DNA of 11,893 nucleotides from Actinomycetota bacterium (lineage in GTDB: Bacteria > Actinomycetota > Actinomycetes > S36-B12 > UBA5976). The notes beneath the pieces were generated by a model. The model made no database searches. It was not told the DNA's origin and worked only from the letters and a program-made list of their open reading frames with translations. The stretch covers positions 1 through 11,893 of the forward strand of contig SXYE01000087.1 of the NCBI GenBank assembly GCA_005789325.1, read 5' to 3'. Of this stretch, positions 1 through 6,713 are shown one piece after another; position 1 is the stretch's first letter; each line of letters starts with the position of its first letter. The translations under genes and the position numbers were made by a program.

Positions 1-2208
1 GGATTACCTGCTGAAAATGCTGCAATTAAACGTGGAGAAAATCCAGCAAAATGGACTTACGCAAATATAGAAACCCAAGCCGAATCTTTCAAACGCTATG
101 CAATTTCTTTTGATTGGAATCATCGTCTTCACACTTCAGATCCTGAATATTACAAATGGACACAGTGGTTATTTTTACAGTTATACAACAAAGGATTAGC
201 TTATAGAAAAGCAAGTAATGTTAACTGGTGTCCTTCATGTCAGACTGTTTTGGCTAACGAACAGGTTGTAGCAGGAGCATGCGAAAGATGTAGCGCTGTT
301 GTAACCAAACGCGAATTAACACAGTGGTATTTCAAAATTACAGATTATGCCCAAAGACTGTTAGATGACATGGAGCAAATCGAAGGTAAATGGCCTGAAC
401 GTGTTTTAACTATGCAAAAAAACTGGATTGGTAAATCCGAGGGTGCCTACATTGATTTTGTAATCGATGGAATAGATAAAAAAGTTACTGTTTTCACCAC
501 CAGACCCGACACTCTATTTGGCGCTACATTTTTTGTTGTCGCTGCTGATTCAAAACTTGCTCAAGAGTTAGTTTTAGATGAAAAAAAGACTGAATTAAAT
601 AACTATATTGAACAAGTTAGAAAATCAACAGATATAGAAAGACTTGCTACAGATCGTCCTAAGACAGGAATTTTTCTTGGTCGATATGCAATTAATCCTG
701 CTAACCAACAGAAAATTCCTGTTTGGGCTGCAGATTATGTCTTGGCAGATTATGGCACTGGCGCAATTATGGCCGTCCCAGCTCATGACCAAAGAGATTT
801 AGATTTTGCTAAAGCATTCGACCTACCAATTCAAGTGGTAGTTAAAACACAAGATGAGGACCCAAGTAAATCTGGAATTGCTACAGCTGGTGATGGCGAA
901 TTGATAAATTCAGGTCCATTAAATGGGTTAGACAAAGCAAGTGCCATTAAGAAAATGAACGAAATTCTTGAAACTAATAAACAAGGAAAAGGTGCTGTTA
1001 ATTTTAGATTAAGAGACTGGTTAATTTCGCGCCAGCGATATTGGGGCGCACCAATTCCAATAATTCATTGTCCATCATGTGGCGAAGTGCCAGTTCCAGA
1101 ATCAGAATTACCTGTCAAACTTCCTGAATTAGCAGGAGATCAACTTGCACCTAAAGGAACTTCTCCACTTGCAGCAGCAACTAATTGGGTGAATACAAAA
1201 TGTCCAAAGTGTGGCAATGCCGCACAAAGAGACACCGACACTATGGATACTTTTGTCGACTCATCCTGGTACTACTTGAGATATCCATCAGCCCACGACA
1301 ACACAAAAGCGTTTGATCCCGAACTTCTAAAAAGATGGCTTCCAGTTGAACAATATGTTGGTGGAGTTGAGCATGCAATTTTACATCTTTTGTATTCAAG
1401 ATTTTTTACAAAAGTTTTAAATGACCTTGGATTAGTAGATTTCAATGAGCCATTTAAAGCTCTTCTTAATCAAGGACAAGTAATTCTTGACGGTGCTGCC
1501 ATGAGTAAATCAAAAGGCAACATGGTTGATTTAGGAGAACAGATTGCAGAATTTGGAGTAGACGCTGTTCGTCTAACAATGGTTTTTGCAGGCCCCCCTG
1601 AAGATGACATCGATTGGGCAGAAGTTTCTCCCGGAGGTTCAAAGAAATTTCTTGCCAGAGCCTGGAGATTAGCTAAAGATGTTGAATCAGATGTTGATTC
1701 TGATTTCGCAAAAGGAGATATTACCCTTCGTCAAGCAACACATAGAACTGTAGAAGAAGTAACGACATTGATCGAATCATTTAGATTTAATGTTGTGATT
1801 GCTAGAACAATGGAACTAGTAAACATAACCAGAAAAGCAATTGACTCAGGTTGTGGACCAAAAGACCCTGCAGTAAGAGAAGCTGTAGAAGCAATAACGA
1901 TTGTGTTATCACTTTTTGCCCCGTACACATCAGAAGAGATGTGGGAAATATTGGGCCATAAAGAATTAGTTTCTAAGGCGGGATGGCCACAGGTTGATCC
2001 ACAACTTTTGGTTAGAGATTCTGTAGTTTGTGTTGTTCAAGTCTCAGGAAAATTAAGAGCAAGACTTGATGTTTCGCCAGATATTAGTGCCGAGGAACTA
2101 GAGAAGTTAGCGCTGCAATCTCCAAATGTTGTCAAAATCTTAGACGGTAAAGCCGTAAGAACGGTGATCGTCAGAGCTCCTAAACTGGTAAATATAGTTC
2201 CTGAGTAA
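1..2208 (+). CDS. leuS: Leucyl-tRNA synthetase, 5'-truncated by the window edge
   Basis: Class I aminoacyl-tRNA synthetase that attaches leucine to tRNA-Leu in the cytoplasm. The reading frame is open from base 1 and begins with GLPAENAAIKRGENP, which normally lies about 80 residues into LeuRS, so the start and the HIGH motif are upstream of the window. Numbering residues from base 1: a first zinc site CPSC (77-80) with a second CxxC shortly after; the CP1 editing domain with its threonine-rich TTRPDT (166-171) and HDQRD (262-266), whose Asp positions the editing substrate; RQRYWGAP (344-351); a second zinc knuckle CPSC (357-360) and CPKC (401-404); and the signature loop AMSKSKGN (500-507). 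The anticodon-binding and C-terminal domains are complete to TAA. The TTG at 250 is internal and not the start. The fragment has 735 residues, implying a normal total of roughly 815. It precedes comEA, as in other Actinobacteria. Confidence 0.97.
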   Translation, partial: GLPAENAAIKRGENPAKWTYANIETQAESFKRYAISFDWNHRLHTSDPEYYKWTQWLFLQLYNKGLAYRKASNVNWCPSCQTVLANEQVVAGACERCSAVVTKRELTQWYFKITDYAQRLLDDMEQIEGKWPERVLTMQKNWIGKSEGAYIDFVIDGIDKKVTVFTTRPDTLFGATFFVVAADSKLAQELVLDEKKTELNNYIEQVRKSTDIERLATDRPKTGIFLGRYAINPANQQKIPVWAADYVLADYGTGAIMAVPAHDQRDLDFAKAFDLPIQVVVKTQDEDPSKSGIATAGDGELINSGPLNGLDKASAIKKMNEILETNKQGKGAVNFRLRDWLISRQRYWGAPIPIIHCPSCGEVPVPESELPVKLPELAGDQLAPKGTSPLAAATNWVNTKCPKCGNAAQRDTDTMDTFVDSSWYYLRYPSAHDNTKAFDPELLKRWLPVEQYVGGVEHAILHLLYSRFFTKVLNDLGLVDFNEPFKALLNQGQVILDGAAMSKSKGNMVDLGEQIAEFGVDAVRLTMVFAGPPEDDIDWAEVSPGGSKKFLARAWRLAKDVESDVDSDFAKGDITLRQATHRTVEEVTTLIESFRFNVVIARTMELVNITRKAIDSGCGPKDPAVREAVEAITIVLSLFAPYTSEEMWEILGHKELVSKAGWPQVDPQLLVRDSVVCVVQVSGKLRARLDVSPDISAEELEKLALQSPNVVKILDGKAVRTVIVRAPKLVNIVPE

Positions 2209-2231
2209 TCCACAGGTTGAGTTTTTCCACA
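2206..2231 (+). promoter_or_regulatory. Two tandem DnaA-box-like 9-mers between leuS and comEA
   Basis: TAATCCACA (2206-2214, starting in the leuS stop codon) and TTTTCCACA (2223-2231) lie in the same orientation, 17 bp apart start to start. Each differs from the canonical DnaA box TTATCCACA at one position, and the second fits the looser TTWTNCACA consensus fully. They sit 50-75 bp ahead of comEA. DnaA binding is an inference; short matches of this kind also arise by chance in AT-rich DNA. The rest of the gap (2232-2282) is A/T-rich, with no clear terminator or promoter. Confidence 0.3.
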
Positions 2232-2282
2232 AAATAAATTAAAAAAAGTATTTTCAATTGATAACAAAGTAATAATTTGTGA

Positions 2283-2996
2283 GTGACCAATACAAATAAC
2301 AAAGATTTATCTGACCAGATAATCAGAATTGCTAAGAAAAGCCTTAAAGCCTCGAATAAGACAGATCAGGTTGAAGTTAAAACAAATTGGCGCTTTGAGA
2401 TAACTCAAAGAAACGCCAAGTCAATTTTGCTCATCCTGACTTGTTCGGTTTTACTCTCGATTCTTTACTGGTTGAATGCAAGAGTGGTCTCAGACGATGA
2501 GTCATTATTAACAATTCCTGCTAATGAATCTGTCGAAAGCGTCGTTGAAGAAAATAAAAATGACATCGCTATTTCAGAAGTTGTTGTTTATGTCTCCGGA
2601 GATGTCTTAAAGAGTGGTGTTTACAAATTACCGAATGGATCCCGTGTAGTTGATGCGCTAGCTAAAGCAGGGGGTCTTGCTAAAAATGGAAAAATCGGAG
2701 AAAACAATCTTGCTAGAGTTCTAGCTGATGGTGAACAAGTTGATTTTAGTAGTTCTCAGAACAATAAAGTAAACAAATCAAAAAGTAGTTCGAGCAATAA
2801 CAGTAACTGTGTAAATTTAAATTCGGCATCTCTAGGCGAACTTGATTCTCTTCCTGGGGTTGGCCCGGTTCTAGCCAAAAGGATTTTGGATTGGAAAGAA
2901 TCAAATGGTGGATTTAAATCAGTTGAGCAGTTAGGTGATGTTGATGGAATAGGTAAATCAAAATATGCAACTATAAGTGCGAAATCTTGCGTTTAG
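2283..2996 (+). CDS. comEA: ComEA, membrane-anchored DNA receptor for DNA uptake
   Basis: Binds incoming double-stranded DNA outside the membrane and passes it to ComEC. The 237-residue protein has a basic cytoplasmic start, one membrane segment (about 45-66), an SLBB-type domain (about 99-155, VVVYVSGDV...SGVYKLPNG), a Ser/Asn/Lys-rich linker (156-175) and a C-terminal double helix-hairpin-helix DNA-binding domain with LPGVGPVLAKRI (190-201) and VDGIGKSKYATI (220-231). This order is typical of actinobacterial and Gram-positive ComEA. The start is GTG at 2283: an in-frame TGA lies immediately upstream (2280-2282), so no earlier start is possible. No good Shine-Dalgarno sequence precedes it. 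Cysteines 176 and 236 bracket the DNA-binding domain. The end overlaps the proposed comEC start by 10 bp, which suggests coupled translation. Confidence 0.93.
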   Translation: MTNTNNKDLSDQIIRIAKKSLKASNKTDQVEVKTNWRFEITQRNAKSILLILTCSVLLSILYWLNARVVSDDESLLTIPANESVESVVEENKNDIAISEVVVYVSGDVLKSGVYKLPNGSRVVDALAKAGGLAKNGKIGENNLARVLADGEQVDFSSSQNNKVNKSKSSSSNNSNCVNLNSASLGELDSLPGVGPVLAKRILDWKESNGGFKSVEQLGDVDGIGKSKYATISAKSCV

Positions 2997-5284
2997 ACAT
3001 TGACGCTAGATTTATTCCTTTCGCACTAATAATCTGGATTAATTCGGTTTTAGCAATCTCAGATCTAAAATTAATATCGTTAGCCATAGTTTTCTTAATA
3101 ACTTTAATTAGTTTTTACAAGAAAATTAACTACCTTTATGCATTAGTTGCGTTAGTAGCAGTTGTAAGTTCCTTCGCTCATGAGTCAAAAGTGCGAATAT
3201 CTGAGCTAACTCCTGGGATTCCAGTTGTTGTCTATGCCAAAGTAATTTCTGACATTGAGAGTAGTTCAGGTAAAAATATTGGCATTTTTAGACAAGAAGA
3301 TACCTATTCAGTAATAGGTAAAACTTTTAGAATTGAAGAAACTGGACTTAAGGAAAATAAGGGATTCGAATACAAATCAAAAATTAAACTAGATTTTAAC
3401 CAGATTAACCCAAACATTGGTTTTGGTACAAAACTCAAAGCCCAAGGTTATTTAAAAGAATATAATTTTCAAAACATAACCTATTCAATAAAAGTTGATA
3501 AGGTTCAGATTGTTAAATCTCCAAATTTGTTGGATAAAAGTCTTAATTCCATTCGAGCAAAATTCTTATTGGTAACAAGCAAAACTAAAGGTGATGCAGT
3601 TGAGCTGCTTCCTGGGTTAATTCTGGGGGATACGAGAAATCAAACTGAATCATTAAATCAAGATATGAGAAATAGTGGACTTACCCACTTGACAGCCGTG
3701 AGTGGTGGCAACATAGCAATATTGCTGTTAGTAATAATTTGGCTCTGCCAAAAATTTAATTTTGATCTTAAAAGACAAATACTCATCGGATTAGTGTCGT
3801 TAGTTCTTTTTGCACTTCTTGTAAGAACTGAACCAAGTGTTGTTCGCGCATCCTTTATGGGAGCAGTTGCACTACTTGGATTATTTAAGGGAACGAGAAA
3901 ACATGGTTTATCTGCATTGGCAATTACAATTTGTTTGACGTTATTAATTGATCCTAATTTGTCAACTTCCTGGGGATTTAGTCTTTCCGTTTTTGCTACC
4001 GCAGGCCTACTCTTGTTCACAAGACCTTTTGCTGACCAAATCTCAAGAGTCATTCCAAAAATACCGGAAGCACTAGCTGTTCTAATTGCTGTAGCACTCT
4101 CAGCGCAAATTTCGACAGCAGGACTAATCGCAGGTTTTAGTGGACAGATAACACTTTGGTCTATTCCCGCAAATATGTTAGTTGCACCAGTAATTCCATT
4201 TGTAACGATCTTAGGTTACCTGACCTTACTTTTTTCAAACGTATTTTTCCCTCTCGGATTGTTCTTGGGTCATCTCGCCGCATATTTTGCAAACTGGATT
4301 GGCTTCGTGGCAAATCAATTTTCTTCATTTGACTCAAGCATCATCCAAGTCCCCAAAGGACTGGTGGGTTTTTTAGTCGTATCTCTCACGACGGGGCTTA
4401 TTTGGCTTTCTTTGTTTTTAATTATGAAGTTCAAGTTAATTAATCTTAAAATTCTTGGGTTTTTAATTTGCGTCGGTTTTCTCATTCTTTTTCTGATGAA
4501 AAATAATTACTCCAGGTCTTGGCCCATGAGGGATTGGCAGTTTGTGATGTGTGATGTTGGACAGGGAGACGGCTTAGTCATAAAAGATGCAACCGGAAAA
4601 GTTTTAGTGGTAGATGTTGGTCCTAATGGGAAAATTATGAATGATTGCTTGAAGAGTTTAGATGTTAAATCGATTGACGCTTTAATTCTGACTCATTTTC
4701 ATGCCGATCATGTACAAGGATTAGAAATTGTTAGGAATCGACATGAAATAAAGAAAATCTATGTAACTTGGGTAGAAGATCCTATATATGAAGTAAAAAG
4801 AGTTCGCGAGATATTGCAAGAGTTCAAAACAACTCATATGAAAGCAGGTGATTCAATTAATTTAGGAGAGATGGTAATCCAATGTCTTTGGCCAACTGCT
4901 AACAAAATAGAAATTGGTTCAATTCCTAACAACTCCAGCATTGTAAACTTAGTAACAATTAAAAATGCCTCATTCTTGTTAACCGGGGATATTGAACCAC
5001 CTGCCCAAGAAGCCATTAGGAACTTGTGGAAAATTCCACAAGTTGATGTGGTCAAGATTCCTCATCATGGTTCAAGGTTTCAGGATTCAAAGTTTGCGCA
5101 ATGGACAAAAGCGAGACTTGCTTTGATCAGCGTGGGGGAGGAAAACAATTATGGGCATCCTGCAAATTCAGCGATAGATTTATTCCGTGATTCAGGTATG
5201 CAGGTGTTAAGTACTGATGAAGTTGGTTCAATTGCGATTGAAATAAGTCCACATGATTCAATACAAGTCAGCACAAAAGAGTAG
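2987..5284 (+). CDS. comEC: ComEC/Rec2 DNA-uptake channel with metallo-beta-lactamase domain
   Basis: Polytopic membrane protein thought to form the channel through which one DNA strand enters the cytoplasm. The 765 residues contain hydrophobic N-terminal segments (about 8-64), a soluble OB-fold-like region (about 70-190), the multi-pass Competence domain (about 205-505, including the family motif LTAVSGGNIA) and a C-terminal metallo-beta-lactamase domain. That domain keeps its metal-site motifs: DVGQGDG (523-529), THFHADH (569-575), TGD (666-668) and PHHGSR (692-697). It is therefore the long, possibly nuclease-active type. The start is taken as TTG 2987, inside the comEA end; no ATG lies nearby in frame and no Shine-Dalgarno sequence is evident, so a few residues of uncertainty remain. 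The gene appears complete, with no frameshift. A pilus or ComF gene would be needed for full competence, and neither is in this window. Confidence 0.94.
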   Translation: MRLDIDARFIPFALIIWINSVLAISDLKLISLAIVFLITLISFYKKINYLYALVALVAVVSSFAHESKVRISELTPGIPVVVYAKVISDIESSSGKNIGIFRQEDTYSVIGKTFRIEETGLKENKGFEYKSKIKLDFNQINPNIGFGTKLKAQGYLKEYNFQNITYSIKVDKVQIVKSPNLLDKSLNSIRAKFLLVTSKTKGDAVELLPGLILGDTRNQTESLNQDMRNSGLTHLTAVSGGNIAILLLVIIWLCQKFNFDLKRQILIGLVSLVLFALLVRTEPSVVRASFMGAVALLGLFKGTRKHGLSALAITICLTLLIDPNLSTSWGFSLSVFATAGLLLFTRPFADQISRVIPKIPEALAVLIAVALSAQISTAGLIAGFSGQITLWSIPANMLVAPVIPFVTILGYLTLLFSNVFFPLGLFLGHLAAYFANWIGFVANQFSSFDSSIIQVPKGLVGFLVVSLTTGLIWLSLFLIMKFKLINLKILGFLICVGFLILFLMKNNYSRSWPMRDWQFVMCDVGQGDGLVIKDATGKVLVVDVGPNGKIMNDCLKSLDVKSIDALILTHFHADHVQGLEIVRNRHEIKKIYVTWVEDPIYEVKRVREILQEFKTTHMKAGDSINLGEMVIQCLWPTANKIEIGSIPNNSSIVNLVTIKNASFLLTGDIEPPAQEAIRNLWKIPQVDVVKIPHHGSRFQDSKFAQWTKARLALISVGEENNYGHPANSAIDLFRDSGMQVLSTDEVGSIAIEISPHDSIQVSTKE

Positions 5285-5302
5285 TCTTAGTTTTGATCCC
5301 AA

Positions 5303-6301
5303 ATGACAAATCTTCCAAAAATAACCCTGATTACAGGTTCTTCAGATCTACTAGTTGATCGAGCTTTGGAAAAAGTATGGAAATCATTAAAGTCAAATAT
5401 AAAAGATATTAGTAAGCAAGAAATAGATGCAAAAAATGAAGATGCTCACACCCAATTCATCGATGCGATGTCGCCCAATCTATTTGGAAACTCATATCTA
5501 GTGGTTGTCGATAATATAAATGTTGCTGAAGATAGCTTGAATGAAAAACTTGTTGAATTCTTAAGAAACGCAGAAGCACATGTTTCAGAAGATAATTACT
5601 TAGTGGTTATCCATCGGGGAGGCTCTGGTGGAACTGGAATAGTTAAAGCACTTCAAAAACAAAAAGTATCAGAAATTAAGTGTGAGACAGTAACCTATCC
5701 TGAAGAATATCTCGCCTTCATGAGATCTGAATTCAAGTCTCATAAAAAAGCAATCGATGAAGATGCCTTAGTAGCACTTAGAGATGCAATTGGAGAAGAA
5801 CTCGATGAGCTCTCAAGTGCAATTAGTCAACTTTGTTTTGATGTAATCGAGGATAAAATCACACTTGAAGCAGTTAAAAAGTATTATCAGGGAAATGCCG
5901 CAGTAAAAGTCTTTGATATTTCTGATTCTTTGTGGAACGCGGATACTAAAGCTGCGCTAAAAAGCCTAAACGATTTATTAGAACAAGACAGTAATTCATT
6001 TGTATTTGTTGTATCGGTATTGGCAAGCTCGTTGCGAAGATTAGTCAAATTTGCTGGGCTTCCCAGCTCAGCCAGTAACTATCAAGTCGTACAAGAACTA
6101 GGAATTAGTCCAAAGCAGGTTGAAAAAATTAGACCTCAACTAAAAAATTGGACTCCAACTTCTCTGGCTAACGCTGTTGTGGATTTAGCAAAAGTCGATG
6201 CTTACGTCAGAGCAGGCTTAGATGGAGTTTATTTAGATAATAATCAAAAGAGATTCTTGCTAGAAACAACTATTCAAAAAATTGGCTCTTACGCCAAGTA
6301 A
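5303..6301 (+). CDS. holA: DNA polymerase III delta subunit (clamp loader)
   Basis: The delta subunit opens the beta sliding clamp as part of the clamp-loader complex during replication. The 332-residue length fits the family. The start resembles other delta proteins (ITLITGSSDLLVDRAL, residues 7-22), and SPNLFGNSYLVVVDN (57-71) is the usual strand-loop after the clamp-binding region. A helical C-terminal collar domain follows. There is no Walker A motif, as expected, since delta does not bind ATP. ATG 5303 starts 18 bp after the comEC stop, so it is probably cotranscribed with comEA-comEC; this neighbourhood is common in Actinobacteria and Firmicutes. Upstream bases show no strong Shine-Dalgarno sequence. 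The last codons form part of a transcription terminator, and the gene meets rpsT tail to tail. Confidence 0.93.
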   Translation: MTNLPKITLITGSSDLLVDRALEKVWKSLKSNIKDISKQEIDAKNEDAHTQFIDAMSPNLFGNSYLVVVDNINVAEDSLNEKLVEFLRNAEAHVSEDNYLVVIHRGGSGGTGIVKALQKQKVSEIKCETVTYPEEYLAFMRSEFKSHKKAIDEDALVALRDAIGEELDELSSAISQLCFDVIEDKITLEAVKKYYQGNAAVKVFDISDSLWNADTKAALKSLNDLLEQDSNSFVFVVSVLASSLRRLVKFAGLPSSASNYQVVQELGISPKQVEKIRPQLKNWTPTSLANAVVDLAKVDAYVRAGLDGVYLDNNQKRFLLETTIQKIGSYAK

Positions 6302-6317
6302 GTTATTTTTTCTTTTT
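6276..6317. terminator. Two-way intrinsic terminator shared by holA and rpsT
   Basis: The stem TTGGC (6282-6286) / GCCAA (6293-6297) has a 6-nt loop. Read leftwards it is followed directly by six T (complement of A 6276-6281), a standard terminator for rpsT. Read rightwards, a competing stem CTTAC (6288-6292) / GTAAG (6298-6302) with a 5-nt loop is followed by a T-rich tract at 6303-6317, which suits holA. The stems are short, so efficiency is uncertain. The whole element lies within coding sequence: the last holA codons plus the lysine codons ending rpsT. Confidence 0.6.
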
Positions 6318-6566
6318 AGCTAATCTTTTGTCAATGGCTGATTTGCGATTTGCTGCTTGATTTTTGTGAAGCACACCTTTAGCAGCGGCCTTATCAAGTT
6401 TTTTACCAACTTCACGAGCTAATTTGGCAGCATTTGCGTCGCCTTTTTCTAAGGCTTCATTGAAATGGCGAATTGCAGTTTTAATTGATGAGCGCACGCC
6501 TTTGTTACGGTCACGTGCAGCATTGTTTTGTCCGATGCGCTTAATTTGCGACTTAATATTTGCCAC
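6303..6566 (-). CDS. rpsT: 30S ribosomal protein S20
   Basis: S20 binds 16S rRNA and helps assemble the 30S subunit. The protein begins VANIKSQIKRI (read as Met at the start), the classic S20 N-terminus MANIKS; it is rich in Lys, Arg and Ala and ends in four lysines. I chose GTG at 6564-6566 because it gives 87 residues, the family's usual length. The frame stays open upstream to 6620, but those 18 extra codons do not resemble S20. No Shine-Dalgarno sequence precedes the GTG. In E. coli, rpsT uses a rare UUG start linked to autoregulation, so a weak start here may likewise have a purpose (inference). It is the only leftward gene: convergent with holA, one base between stops, and divergent from lepA. 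The same rpsT-lepA pairing is seen in many Actinobacteria. Confidence 0.93.
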   Translation of the reverse strand: MANIKSQIKRIGQNNAARDRNKGVRSSIKTAIRHFNEALEKGDANAAKLAREVGKKLDKAAAKGVLHKNQAANRKSAIDKRLAKKKK

Positions 6567-6628
6567 TTGTAATTGCCCATTTCTTTGTTGAGATTTTGCG
6601 TGAGGCACTTTTTGTACCACAGGCTCTC

Positions 6629-6669
6629 AAGGGTAGCGTGGGACTGTAGTGCCCAGGATAACCACCCTT
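6629..6669. repeat. Nested inverted repeats in the rpsT-lepA divergent region
   Basis: The 147-bp gap 6567-6713 must hold the promoters of rpsT (leftward) and probably lepA (rightward). Within it, AAGGGT (6629-6634) pairs with ACCCTT (6664-6669). Between them TGGG (6639-6642) pairs with CCCA (6652-6655), extended by AC/GT around a tetraloop with one bulged base. This patch is richer in G and C than its surroundings. It could be an operator or, if transcribed leftward, a folded rpsT leader. Promoter hexamers are not clear: TTATAA at 6683-6688 could be a lepA -10, without a matching -35. Confidence 0.35.
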
Positions 6670-6713
6670 ACGCACACTCCATTTATAAGAGGAAAGACCA
6701 CTAGAGACTCATC

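Noticed and set aside
250..252. TTG as a leuS start codon
   Set aside because: The frame is open and recognisably LeuRS from base 1, so this codon is internal.
1987..2220. 11-bp direct repeat CCACAGGTTGA (1987-1997 and 2210-2220)
   Set aside because: Only two copies, one inside leuS coding sequence; best explained by chance, with no sign of a mobile element.
3658..4053. 131-residue leftward open frame inside comEC
   Set aside because: It lies wholly antisense to a strongly conserved gene and its translation resembles no protein family.
6567..6620. 18-codon upstream extension of rpsT
   Set aside because: S20 proteins begin at MANIKS; the extension is not S20-like and would make the protein longer than the family.
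6612..6639. TTGTAC / TAGCGT as a lepA promoter
   Set aside because: 16-bp spacing is acceptable, but matches to the hexamers are too weak and partly overlap the inverted repeat.
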